Shown: one piece after another, positions 8,929 through 15,623 of the stretch
Position numbering within the stretch: the stretch's first letter is position 1
Layout: every line of letters begins with the position of its first letter
NCBI GenBank assembly: GCA_965225625.1
Contig: CBDDBH010000034.1
Span: forward strand, 124,001 to 188,000
Length of the DNA stretch: 64,000 nt
Source: CBDDBH01 sp965225625
Lineage (GTDB): Bacteria; Pseudomonadota; Gammaproteobacteria; JADZEE01
Direction of reading: 5' to 3'
Notes under the pieces: model-generated
What the model saw: the letters and a program-made list of their open reading frames with translations, nothing else
Database searches by the model: none
Told to the model about the DNA's origin: nothing
Translations under genes and position numbers: made by a program

Positions 8929-9353
8929 ACACTGCCCCAACTGACGATTTTCTCAACGGTAATCTTCAGCACGGGACTTCCCGGATCGAGCAGCTCGTGA
9001 TACTGCGCATACTTTTCGCGCAATAATGATTCGGCCTCGCGCTGTTCGTGGCCGCCATCGAGGAGTGTGGCGTGGCCCTGGAGCATTACATAGGCTAGCT
9101 CACTCCATTGCTCGGAGTAATCGTCTATTACGAGCGCAACTTGCGGGTTCGCGCGAATGTTGCGTACGCGCTTTAGCATTAGCCCGGGTGCGCGTTTGGG
9201 TTTGCGATCGATGGCCGAGTAAAAGTGGGGGTCACGGAAGCTGTAACAGATTGGGATGACATGGGGCGCTCCGTGCTCATCGGCAGTGGCGAGCCGTGCG
9301 ACGCGGTGAGCGATGATAAACGAACGAACACTTGCGGCGATGGCGGGAGTCAT
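8925..9353 (-). CDS. PPOX-class flavin/F420-binding split-barrel protein (TIGR03668-like)
   Basis: A 142-residue protein with the pyridoxamine-5'-phosphate-oxidase-like split-barrel pattern: RVARLATADEHGAPHVIPICYSF, then RVRNIRANPQVALVIDDYSEQW and a final LKITVEKIVSWG. This resembles the TIGR03668 group, often annotated as F420-dependent reductases, mostly from F420-producing bacteria. Cofactor here could be FMN, F420 or haem. It lies between two rightward gene groups on the opposite strand and is divergent from the gene at 9380 with only 26 nt between start codons. Its TAG stop lies inside a dispersed repeat, so its 3' end may have been altered by repeat insertion. Confidence 0.82.
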   Translation of the reverse strand: MTPAIAASVRSFIIAHRVARLATADEHGAPHVIPICYSFRDPHFYSAIDRKPKRAPGLMLKRVRNIRANPQVALVIDDYSEQWSELAYVMLQGHATLLDGGHEQREAESLLREKYAQYHELLDPGSPVLKITVEKIVSWGSV

Positions 9354-9379
9354 GAGTCTAAGTCCTGAAAACGGATGGG

Positions 9380-10348
9380 ATGGTCGAACCGGACATGCGG
9401 AAAATTGAGCGGGTAGTCGTTGCCGGAGCCGGTGCTATCGGCAGTCTATATGCAGGTCACCTCGGAACCCAAGTCGATGTCGGGGTGCTGACTCGTCGTG
9501 AGGAACATGCAGCGCAGTTGAACGACGTCGGCCTGCAGGTTAGCGGCAAAAGCGAATTACAGACCAAAGTTGAGGCTTCCACCGATCCGGCGGCTCTGGG
9601 TGATGCCGATGTCGTCATTATTGCCACCAAGGCGAACGCGGTTGAATCCAGCGCGAAGACGCTCGCCGGTCACTTCCCGAATGCAATGGTTATGACCGTA
9701 CAAAATGGTCTTGGTTGTGAAGCCGTGGCCGCCAAATATGGCGAATGGCCCATCATTTCCGCGGTCACATTTATGAGCGGCACGCGTCATTCGGACGTTC
9801 ATGTCGAGTACGAGCTCGATACCGCCACCTGGATGGGTCCGTGGGCGCAAACCAATGCGAATTTCGATGACGTCAAACAATTCAGAGCGCTGCTCGAGAC
9901 TTCGGGGCTAATCGCTGAAGCGTTTCCAGATTTGTTGCCGGCCCAATGGTCCAAGTTGATTTTCAACTCCGTGGTCAATAGCGTTGCGGCGGTCACCAAT
10001 TTGCCCCACGTAAAAGCTTTTGCAGTACAGGACACGATTCCCGATCTCGGCCATCTGGTAGAGGCGATGATGGACGAGAGCAGGCGCGTAGCTGAAGCGT
10101 GCGGTGTTGCCTTGCACGAAGATCCCTGGGAGATGAACGTACAGGCGGTCGGGCAGGGGCAAACGGGCGCGTCGGACTACGCCCATGTGCCGTCGATGCT
10201 CGACGACGTGCGTTCGAAACGGCTCACGGAAATTGATTGGATCACGGGCGCCATTGTTCGCGAGGCCCATCGAACCGGGGTGTCCGCGCCGATCAGTGAA
10301 ACTTTGTATCGGCTGGTCAAGGCTTTGGAAAGCAGTTGGAGCCGTTGA
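9380..10348 (+). CDS. Ketopantoate reductase-like oxidoreductase, copy 1
   Basis: A 322-residue protein with the N-terminal Rossmann NADPH motif GAGAIGSLYAGHL, the mid-domain VQNGLGCEAVA and the C-terminal helical domain beginning QWSKLIFNSVVNSVAAVTNLP with the catalytic Lys. These are the hallmarks of the PanE/ApbA family, which reduces 2-oxo acids such as ketopantoate. A second member follows immediately at 10383, and neither lies near pantothenate genes, so both probably reduce 2-oxo intermediates of the local catabolic pathway. ATG at 9380 or at 9395 could be the start; neither has a strong ribosome-binding site. Confidence 0.88.
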   Translation: MVEPDMRKIERVVVAGAGAIGSLYAGHLGTQVDVGVLTRREEHAAQLNDVGLQVSGKSELQTKVEASTDPAALGDADVVIIATKANAVESSAKTLAGHFPNAMVMTVQNGLGCEAVAAKYGEWPIISAVTFMSGTRHSDVHVEYELDTATWMGPWAQTNANFDDVKQFRALLETSGLIAEAFPDLLPAQWSKLIFNSVVNSVAAVTNLPHVKAFAVQDTIPDLGHLVEAMMDESRRVAEACGVALHEDPWEMNVQAVGQGQTGASDYAHVPSMLDDVRSKRLTEIDWITGAIVREAHRTGVSAPISETLYRLVKALESSWSR

Positions 10349-10382
10349 AGGATCTTTCAATACGCGGGTTAAGGAGACGTTC

Positions 10383-11306
10383 ATGAAAGTATGTATTGTC
10401 GGCTGCGGAGCGATAGGCAGCCTGTTTGCAGCGCATCTCGCGCGATTGGAAGACGTCGAGGTCTGGGCGTATGAACTCGATCAACGCCACGTCGATGCCA
10501 TCAATGCCAACGGCCTGCGTTTGTCGGGTGTCACTGACTTATTGTCGCATCCTCAGGCACGATCCAACGCCGCGGACATTCCGCCTTGCGAGTTCGGCAT
10601 TATTGCCACCAAAACTCTGCACACCCGCGCGGCGATCGAGGCGACTAAAGATATCTTCGCCGACGGCGCTGTGTGCAGCGTACAAAACGGCGTCGGTGCC
10701 GAAGAGATCATCGCCGAATACGTACCCCGCGTTATCCGTGGCACGACTTTTCCGGCTGGTCACGTCATCGAACCGGGCCACATCGGTCAAGACACCGGCG
10801 GCAAGACAACTATCGGTCCGTTCGAGCCGAAACCCGCGGCCATGGATGAAGTCACGCAGCTTGCCGAAGCATTGACCCGAGGTGGTATGGAGACTATCGC
10901 CATGGCCGACGCACGCGGTGCGCAATGGACCAAGGTTGTTTTCAACGCTGCAACCAATCCGATTGGGGCATTGACCGGTTTGCCGCATGGTGTCGCCTGT
11001 GATCAGCCAAAGTTGCGCGAGTTGATATCCCGCCTTGTCGAGGAAGCCGTGGCGGTCTCGAAAGCACTTGGAATTACCTTGGACAGCGATCCTGAAAAAC
11101 TGATTGATCATGCTCGCGAAGTTGCATACGAGCACAAGGCCAGCATGCTGCAGGACGTGCTCGCGAGGCGACAAACCGAAGTAGACTCGCTGAACGGCGG
11201 CATAGTGACATTCGGTAAGCAACAGGGGATCCCCACACCAACGCACGAGGCGATTTATGCCTTAATCACCGCGCTCGAGCATTCCTGGACCCGCAAAGAT
11301 TCTTAA
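10383..11306 (+). CDS. Ketopantoate reductase-like oxidoreductase, copy 2
   Basis: A 307-residue protein from ATG at 10383, placed by the strong AAGGAGA just upstream; a longer frame opening at 10185 overlaps the preceding gene and is not credible. It shows the NADPH motif GCGAIGSLFAAHL, VQNGVGAEEIIAEYV and the catalytic-domain stretch QWTKVVFNAATNPIGALTGLP. It is clearly homologous to the gene at 9380 but diverged, so the pair is an old duplication or recruitment of two paralogues. It is 34 nt after copy 1 and 12 nt before the M24 gene, consistent with one operon. Confidence 0.9.
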   Translation: MKVCIVGCGAIGSLFAAHLARLEDVEVWAYELDQRHVDAINANGLRLSGVTDLLSHPQARSNAADIPPCEFGIIATKTLHTRAAIEATKDIFADGAVCSVQNGVGAEEIIAEYVPRVIRGTTFPAGHVIEPGHIGQDTGGKTTIGPFEPKPAAMDEVTQLAEALTRGGMETIAMADARGAQWTKVVFNAATNPIGALTGLPHGVACDQPKLRELISRLVEEAVAVSKALGITLDSDPEKLIDHAREVAYEHKASMLQDVLARRQTEVDSLNGGIVTFGKQQGIPTPTHEAIYALITALEHSWTRKDS

Positions 11307-11318
11307 GGAGACCGATAG

Positions 11319-12473
11319 ATGACTGACAGTAACCGTTTTCAGCCTAGCGAAGCCGAGATCAAGCGTCGCTACGATAATACCCGCGCTGCAATGCACAAAG
11401 CCGGGCTCGATGCGCTAATCATCAGTGGCAGCGAGTACTCCGGGTTTGAAGGTGCCATCCGCTACATGTGTGGTTTTTTGATCTTGCACCGTTATGCCTA
11501 CGTTGTTATTCCCGCAGATGGCGATCCGGTATGTGTTTTTCCGCGTGAGGCGACTTGGGTGGGGAACCATGCCGAGACTTTCATCGAAAACCGCGAGTTT
11601 CCTTCGCATTGCGGCGAATGGATGGCCGACTTCCTAAGCAACAAAGGCGTTAAACGATTAGGTGTCTACGGCCTCGAATACATCATCAATGTGCGCGACT
11701 ACAAGGCGCTGGCCGCCAAAGATTTTGAGCTAGTCGATTTTGAAATCCCATTTGATTACTCACGTGCGCAGAAAAGCGAGGAAGAACTCGCCTCGGTGCA
11801 CCATTCTATGGAAATCAACAAGCAGGGTGTGCTGGAAGTTCTCAAAGCCTATGAGGCCGGCAAAACGGAAGCTGAACTGATGGGCGCGGCAGAAAAAGCC
11901 TTTACGACCTTAGGCTGTGCGCGCAACACGATGGACATGATCTTGTCCGGCCCGGACGGCTCGCTTGAACCGCAAATGGTTTTCCCGTCACAGCGCAAAG
12001 TGCAAGATAGCGACGGCTTAATGTATGGCCTGGAAGTAGCCGGTGAGGGCGGCCATTGGGTGGAGTTCTCAAGAGTGCTTGCTCCGAACGGCCTCGACGC
12101 AACCATGATCGAAATGATGACCGCCTACGAGGAATTCCACGAACTCGCCAAAGAGCACATGAAAACCGGTAACAACGCCGAGGAAGTCAGTAGAGTTTGC
12201 ATGAAACCGATCTTCGACCGCGGTTACCGCTCCGGCCATGTCTGCGGCCATTCCATAGGCATGACCATGATCGAGATGCCCCGTATTGGCGAAGGCTTCG
12301 ACTTCGTTCTTCCGGAAAACATGGTCTGCTCCATGCACCCCCACTTCATGACCCAGGATCGCAAGCACTCTCTGTACTTCCAGGAAACCTACCTGGTTGG
12401 CAAAGACAAGGGCGAACCGCTTTCGGGCGTCCCCATCAAAGCCTACCGCGGCGGAGAAACCGCATTCAACTAA
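11319..12473 (+). CDS. Creatinase/aminopeptidase P-like M24 family protein
   Basis: A 384-residue protein with the N-terminal creatinase-type domain (residues about 15-160) and a C-terminal pita-bread M24 domain. In the usual metal-site order Asp-Asp-His-Glu-Glu, the visible residues here are Glu in YGLEVAGEGG, Glu in HWVEFSRV, His in CGHSIGMTM, Glu in LPENMV and Glu in YFQETYLV. The two aspartates are thus both replaced by glutamate, which argues against an ordinary Xaa-Pro peptidase and for a C-N hydrolase related to creatinase or ectoine hydrolase. An AAGGAGA site precedes the ATG. Last gene of the catabolic operon. Confidence 0.87.
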   Translation: MTDSNRFQPSEAEIKRRYDNTRAAMHKAGLDALIISGSEYSGFEGAIRYMCGFLILHRYAYVVIPADGDPVCVFPREATWVGNHAETFIENREFPSHCGEWMADFLSNKGVKRLGVYGLEYIINVRDYKALAAKDFELVDFEIPFDYSRAQKSEEELASVHHSMEINKQGVLEVLKAYEAGKTEAELMGAAEKAFTTLGCARNTMDMILSGPDGSLEPQMVFPSQRKVQDSDGLMYGLEVAGEGGHWVEFSRVLAPNGLDATMIEMMTAYEEFHELAKEHMKTGNNAEEVSRVCMKPIFDRGYRSGHVCGHSIGMTMIEMPRIGEGFDFVLPENMVCSMHPHFMTQDRKHSLYFQETYLVGKDKGEPLSGVPIKAYRGGETAFN

Positions 12474-12495
12474 ATCGATAGCCCCCCTCAACCCT

Positions 12496-12569
12496 ATCCG
12501 CTTGAATGGAAAGCGGATCAAGGCTGAGCGCTCCCCACGCAAGGATGTCTTACTTCCACCGTCCTTGCG
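12496..12569. other. Two consecutive hairpins downstream of the M24 gene
   Basis: ATCCGCTT (12496-12503) pairs with AAGCGGAT (12511-12518), and CGCAAGGA (12538-12545) pairs with TCCTTGCG (12562-12569). Neither is followed by a T-run, so they are not classical terminators, but they may slow or end transcription of the catabolic operon. Confidence 0.4.
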
Positions 12570-12603
12570 GGCTGATACCCCCTGCATGACTGGTGAGCTG
12601 CAC

Positions 12604-12634
12604 TTGACTTAAAGTTAACTTTAAGTGGCAAGAT
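12604..12634 (+). promoter_or_regulatory. MerR-family type promoter/operator
   Basis: TTGACT (12604-12609) and CAAGAT (12629-12634) are 19 bases apart, the over-long spacing typical of MerR-family promoters. The spacer is filled by a perfect 20-bp palindrome at 12607-12626, beginning ACTTAAAGTT. It lies 35 nt before the gene at 12670. No merR-family gene is found nearby in this window. Confidence 0.75.
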
Positions 12635-12669
12635 AGTAGACCTGTCGATGGCAGCAAGGAAACCAGCAG

Positions 12670-13278
12670 ATGAACGAACAACACAATGCAACACAGATTG
12701 CCTGTTCCTTAAGCGATGAAGCAATGCGAAAGCGCCGCGCTATGTTACGCAAAACGCTTCTTCCGTTAATTACCGAGACGTCAAAATTGTATTGCGGTTT
12801 AAGACTCTCGTTTCCGCCAACGCAATCGCTTAGATCCAGCGTGGAGACGTTTGTCCGTCTTGAACGCCAGTGTTGTGGATTTCTGACGTTTACGATAACG
12901 CCGCCCGAACAAGGGCTGGTATTGACCATCGAAGGCCCGCCTCACGCTCAAGCGACGCTCGACATGATCGCGCAGACCATTAGCTTATCTGCAAACGCGG
13001 ATGTCAGGCCGCAACGAAAGGGGGAGCAAACCACTAAACGCCTGGGTCGCGGCGGCGTAGCTGGCATCGCAGCCGGCGCCTTAGCACTCCTGGCTTGCGA
13101 GCTACCGATCGTGCTTGCGTTAATCGGGCTTGGCGGTTTCAGCACGGCGGCCGCCGCATTGAAACCCCCGTTCTTCGTCGAACTGGGCGGCATCGTCCTT
13201 GGAGGTGCGGGCTTGGTGGTTTTAGTTGCCCTCGTGATCCGCCGCGTTTGGATTCAACGCAAAAACGCAGTCCCGTGA
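12670..13278 (+). CDS. Membrane protein with Cys-Cys N-terminal domain, MerR-type promoter
   Basis: A 202-residue protein of unknown exact function. The first 110 residues are soluble and contain FVRLERQCCGFLTFTI and GLVLTIEGPPH, a pattern found in small uncharacterised proteins linked to metal or redox resistance loci. The C-terminal part has two probable membrane helices (about residues 126-155 and 165-192), the first containing a Cys in LALLACELPIV. An AAGGA site precedes the ATG. The MerR-type operator upstream and the vicinal cysteines suggest a thiol- or metal-responsive membrane protein; this is inference. Not mercury transporter MerT itself, as its Cys pair in the first helix is absent. 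Confidence 0.65.
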   Translation: MNEQHNATQIACSLSDEAMRKRRAMLRKTLLPLITETSKLYCGLRLSFPPTQSLRSSVETFVRLERQCCGFLTFTITPPEQGLVLTIEGPPHAQATLDMIAQTISLSANADVRPQRKGEQTTKRLGRGGVAGIAAGALALLACELPIVLALIGLGGFSTAAAALKPPFFVELGGIVLGGAGLVVLVALVIRRVWIQRKNAVP

Positions 13279-13384
13279 AACAGAGCGACGGTGCGTAACA
13301 GTTCGGGGTTCTCGCCCAGACGATCTGCCAATATTGAGAAATCGGATTTGCAATGAACAAACTTCAGCGGTCGAAATCGGGTCA

Positions 13385-13612
13385 ATGAACGCACAGATTA
13401 TCGAAACACTTGGCATTATCGCAGTGGCGATAATGGTCGGGAGCTACGCACTTGAGCAACGCGGCCGTGCTTATGTCGCGATTTTCGCCGCTGGCTGTGC
13501 TTTGGCAGCTTTGTATGCATATTTGCTTGGTTCATATCCATTTTTGGTTGCTGAAAGTATCTGGAGTCTCATCGCCTTGCGACGATGGTCTGCCATGGCA
13601 GAACGCAGTTAG
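13385..13612 (+). CDS. Small membrane protein, CBU_0592-like
   Basis: A 75-residue hydrophobic protein from ATG at 13385 with two to three membrane helices: IIETLGIIAVAIMVGSYAL, YVAIFAAGCALAALYAYLLG and a final amphipathic ESIWSLIALRRW. The ending is like the small CBU_0592-type inner-membrane proteins, whose function is unknown. The start is chosen because the earlier frame opening at 13334 adds a non-hydrophobic tail; the ribosome-binding site is weak. About 106 nt after the preceding gene, so co-transcription is possible. Confidence 0.55.
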   Translation: MNAQIIETLGIIAVAIMVGSYALEQRGRAYVAIFAAGCALAALYAYLLGSYPFLVAESIWSLIALRRWSAMAERS

Positions 13613-13718
13613 GTTGTTCTCAGCCTTGCGCAAACAAGTCAAAGCAACTTCGCTTATCTTCAGGTCGGACCCGCTGCGTCGCGCGGCGACCTTCGGCACG
13701 AAGAATCCGCCCTTGAGG

Positions 13719-14219
13719 TCACGGCATATTGGATAAATACTTTTTTATTGACGAAAAGCAGCGAGCCGTTTTTTTATAGTCTTCATGCCATAGCAGAACT
13801 AACAGTTTTTCGTGGATAACAAAGAATTTTCCGTTTAGCTCTCGATGCGCTGTGAACATATTGATGTTGACGGGCTTGTTGAACTGATACGCGTATATCC
13901 CGATTTCGTTAATCGGTTTGTCTTCGAAGAATACTGCCGTATAGACGACGTCAATATTTTTTGGCGTCATGTGGATTGCGCCCATGCTAAGAAAAACTGA
14001 TGCCATGCCTCCCATAATCCCTCGCAACTCCTCACCAGTTTGTCCATGCGGGAAAATTGCCATCCCGGACGATCTGTCTGTGACATCCTTAGCGACGCAC
14101 GCAGGGGGAGGGTTCTCGTGCAACTCCGCAACCAGGGTGGTCTCCGGGTCTAAAACGCTCGACGCCCAAAGTGAGGGCAACATGAAAAAAAGCGCGGACG
14201 CCAATCGCTTCCTATGCAT
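13719..14219 (-). CDS. Hypothetical secreted protein
   Basis: A 166-residue protein I do not recognise. The N-terminus MHRKRLASALFFMLPSLWAS looks like a signal peptide. The mature part has a Cys in PPACVAKDV and another near the C-terminus (ARCFSS), which might form a disulphide in the periplasm, and an alternating-strand pattern (VVYTAVFFEDKPINEIGIYA). It stands alone on the minus strand between the small membrane protein and the korBA genes. Confidence 0.5.
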   Translation of the reverse strand: MHRKRLASALFFMLPSLWASSVLDPETTLVAELHENPPPACVAKDVTDRSSGMAIFPHGQTGEELRGIMGGMASVFLSMGAIHMTPKNIDVVYTAVFFEDKPINEIGIYAYQFNKPVNINMFTAHRELNGKFFVIHEKLLVLLWHEDYKKTARCFSSIKKYLSNMP

Positions 14220-14556
14220 TAATCGGGAGCTGAGAATCGTCGGCTGAGAAGGAAATCCGCTGCGGACCTGCAGTCATCATCTTTAGCTTGGAATCAGTGC
14301 TGAGCCGTAGGCAAGCACCTCTACCGAGCCGATACTGCCCCCCGACCCTTGTCGCGGCCCACATGTTTCGCGCGAACCGAACTTCCCTGGACCAGGCCCG
14401 AGTGTTTCACAATGGTTTTTCCGGGCACGGTTGCCAAGGTTGTCAGTAGCATGGAACCTTTCCTCTAACCTGGCGGCAGAGCTACGCTGAAACGGCAAAA
14501 AAAAGCGCGTTCAAAACGCGCTTTCCGTTAACTTTCCAGGGCGTCGTTACAGCCGG
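14220..14556. other. Intergenic stretch
   Basis: 337 bases without a supported gene. The right end holds the terminator of the korAB operon (14497-14524). The rest shows short open frames only and no recognised RNA or repeat; the promoter of the minus-strand gene at 13719-14219 should lie at its left end. Confidence 0.5.
14497..14524 (-). terminator. Rho-independent terminator of the korAB operon
   Basis: On the minus strand a perfect 10-bp stem (arms 14524-14515 and 14511-14502, AAAGCGCGTT type) with a 3-base loop is followed by a run of eight T. It lies 33 nt past the stop codon of korB. Confidence 0.92.
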
Positions 14557-15609
14557 TCAATTGACCATCCAAGTTTCACCACCCGCCAGCAGTTTCTGCA
14601 GGTCATTCTTCCCGTGCTTGGACTTGGCTTCGGTGATTTGCTCTTCCAGCAGTTGTTCGTAGGTGGGGCGCTGCACCGCACGCAGCACGCCCAGTGGTAC
14701 CGGGAAGTCCGGTTCACCGAGTTGTGCGAGCATAAAGGATATTGCCGAGGAGTCCGCTTTTTCGTCGTGCACCAGTACCTGCGAATCATCGATTTCGCTG
14801 CGCAGTCTCGCGTGCAACTGTACTTTACCGTTGTCCAGAGACGCGGTGAGCGCCATTGCGTTGTCGGCGCCAAACAGCATGGGTTCGTCGTGCTTCAGAT
14901 CTACGGTTTTTTCTTCGCGCACTTTGCGTTCGGTAAAGGAATCGAAAGCGCCGTCATTAAAAACATTGCAGTTTTGAAAAATTTCAATGATTGCCGATCC
15001 CTTGTGTTGGGCGGCGCGCATCAAGGTTTCCTGCAGGTGATTAGAGTCGGTGGCCACTGAGCGCGCAACAAAGGTTGCTTCGGCCGCCAGCGCCAGGGCG
15101 ACCGGATTCAACGGCCGTTCGGTCGTGCCCATGGGGCTTGATTTGGTGCGCTTGCCCATTTCCGATGTTGGTGAATACTGGCCTTTGGTCAAGCCGTAAA
15201 TTCGGTTGTTGAACAGCAGGATCTTGATGTCCAGATTGCGCCGCAGCGAATGGATGAAGTGATTGCCGCCAATGCTGAGTGCGTCACCATCGCCGGTGAC
15301 GACCCAAACCTGCAGGTCCTGGCGGGTGGCACGTAGGCCGGTGGCGAATGTCGGCGCGCGTCCATGGATGCTGTGAAAGCCGTAAGTGTTCATGTAGTAG
15401 GGGAAGCGCGCGGCGCAGCCGATGCCGGAGACGAAGACGATATTCTCGCGGCGTGTTTCAGTCGCTTCACAGATCGTCGGCATAATACGTTGTACCTGCG
15501 CGAGGATGGAATAATCGCCGCAGCCCGGGCACCAGCGCACGGTTTGATCTGTGGAGAAATCTTTACGTGAGTATTTCGGGATCTCGATAACTTGGCCGGG
15601 GTGATTCAT
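14557..15609 (-). CDS. korB: 2-oxoacid:ferredoxin oxidoreductase beta subunit (KorB-like)
   Basis: A 350-residue protein from ATG at 15609 (CAGGAG upstream). It has the thiamine-pyrophosphate-binding beta-subunit motifs: RWCPGCGDYSILAQVQ, VSGIGCAARFPYYMNTYGFHSIHGRAP, and WVVTGDGDALSIGGNHF followed by NNRIYGLTKGQYSPTS. These identify 2-oxoglutarate or related 2-oxoacid:ferredoxin oxidoreductases, which oxidatively decarboxylate 2-oxo acids to acyl-CoA and reduce ferredoxin. It follows korA by 14 nt and ends at a strong terminator. The substrate could be 2-oxoglutarate (reductive or oxygen-tolerant TCA variant) or another acid. Confidence 0.92.
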   Translation of the reverse strand: MNHPGQVIEIPKYSRKDFSTDQTVRWCPGCGDYSILAQVQRIMPTICEATETRRENIVFVSGIGCAARFPYYMNTYGFHSIHGRAPTFATGLRATRQDLQVWVVTGDGDALSIGGNHFIHSLRRNLDIKILLFNNRIYGLTKGQYSPTSEMGKRTKSSPMGTTERPLNPVALALAAEATFVARSVATDSNHLQETLMRAAQHKGSAIIEIFQNCNVFNDGAFDSFTERKVREEKTVDLKHDEPMLFGADNAMALTASLDNGKVQLHARLRSEIDDSQVLVHDEKADSSAISFMLAQLGEPDFPVPLGVLRAVQRPTYEQLLEEQITEAKSKHGKNDLQKLLAGGETWMVN

Positions 15610-15623
15610 GTATGCTCCTGGTT

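Noticed and set aside
10539..11246. 235-codon minus-strand frame opposite the second ketopantoate-reductase-like gene
   Set aside because: Low-quality composition without motifs; the plus strand has a complete Rossmann enzyme with a strong ribosome-binding site.
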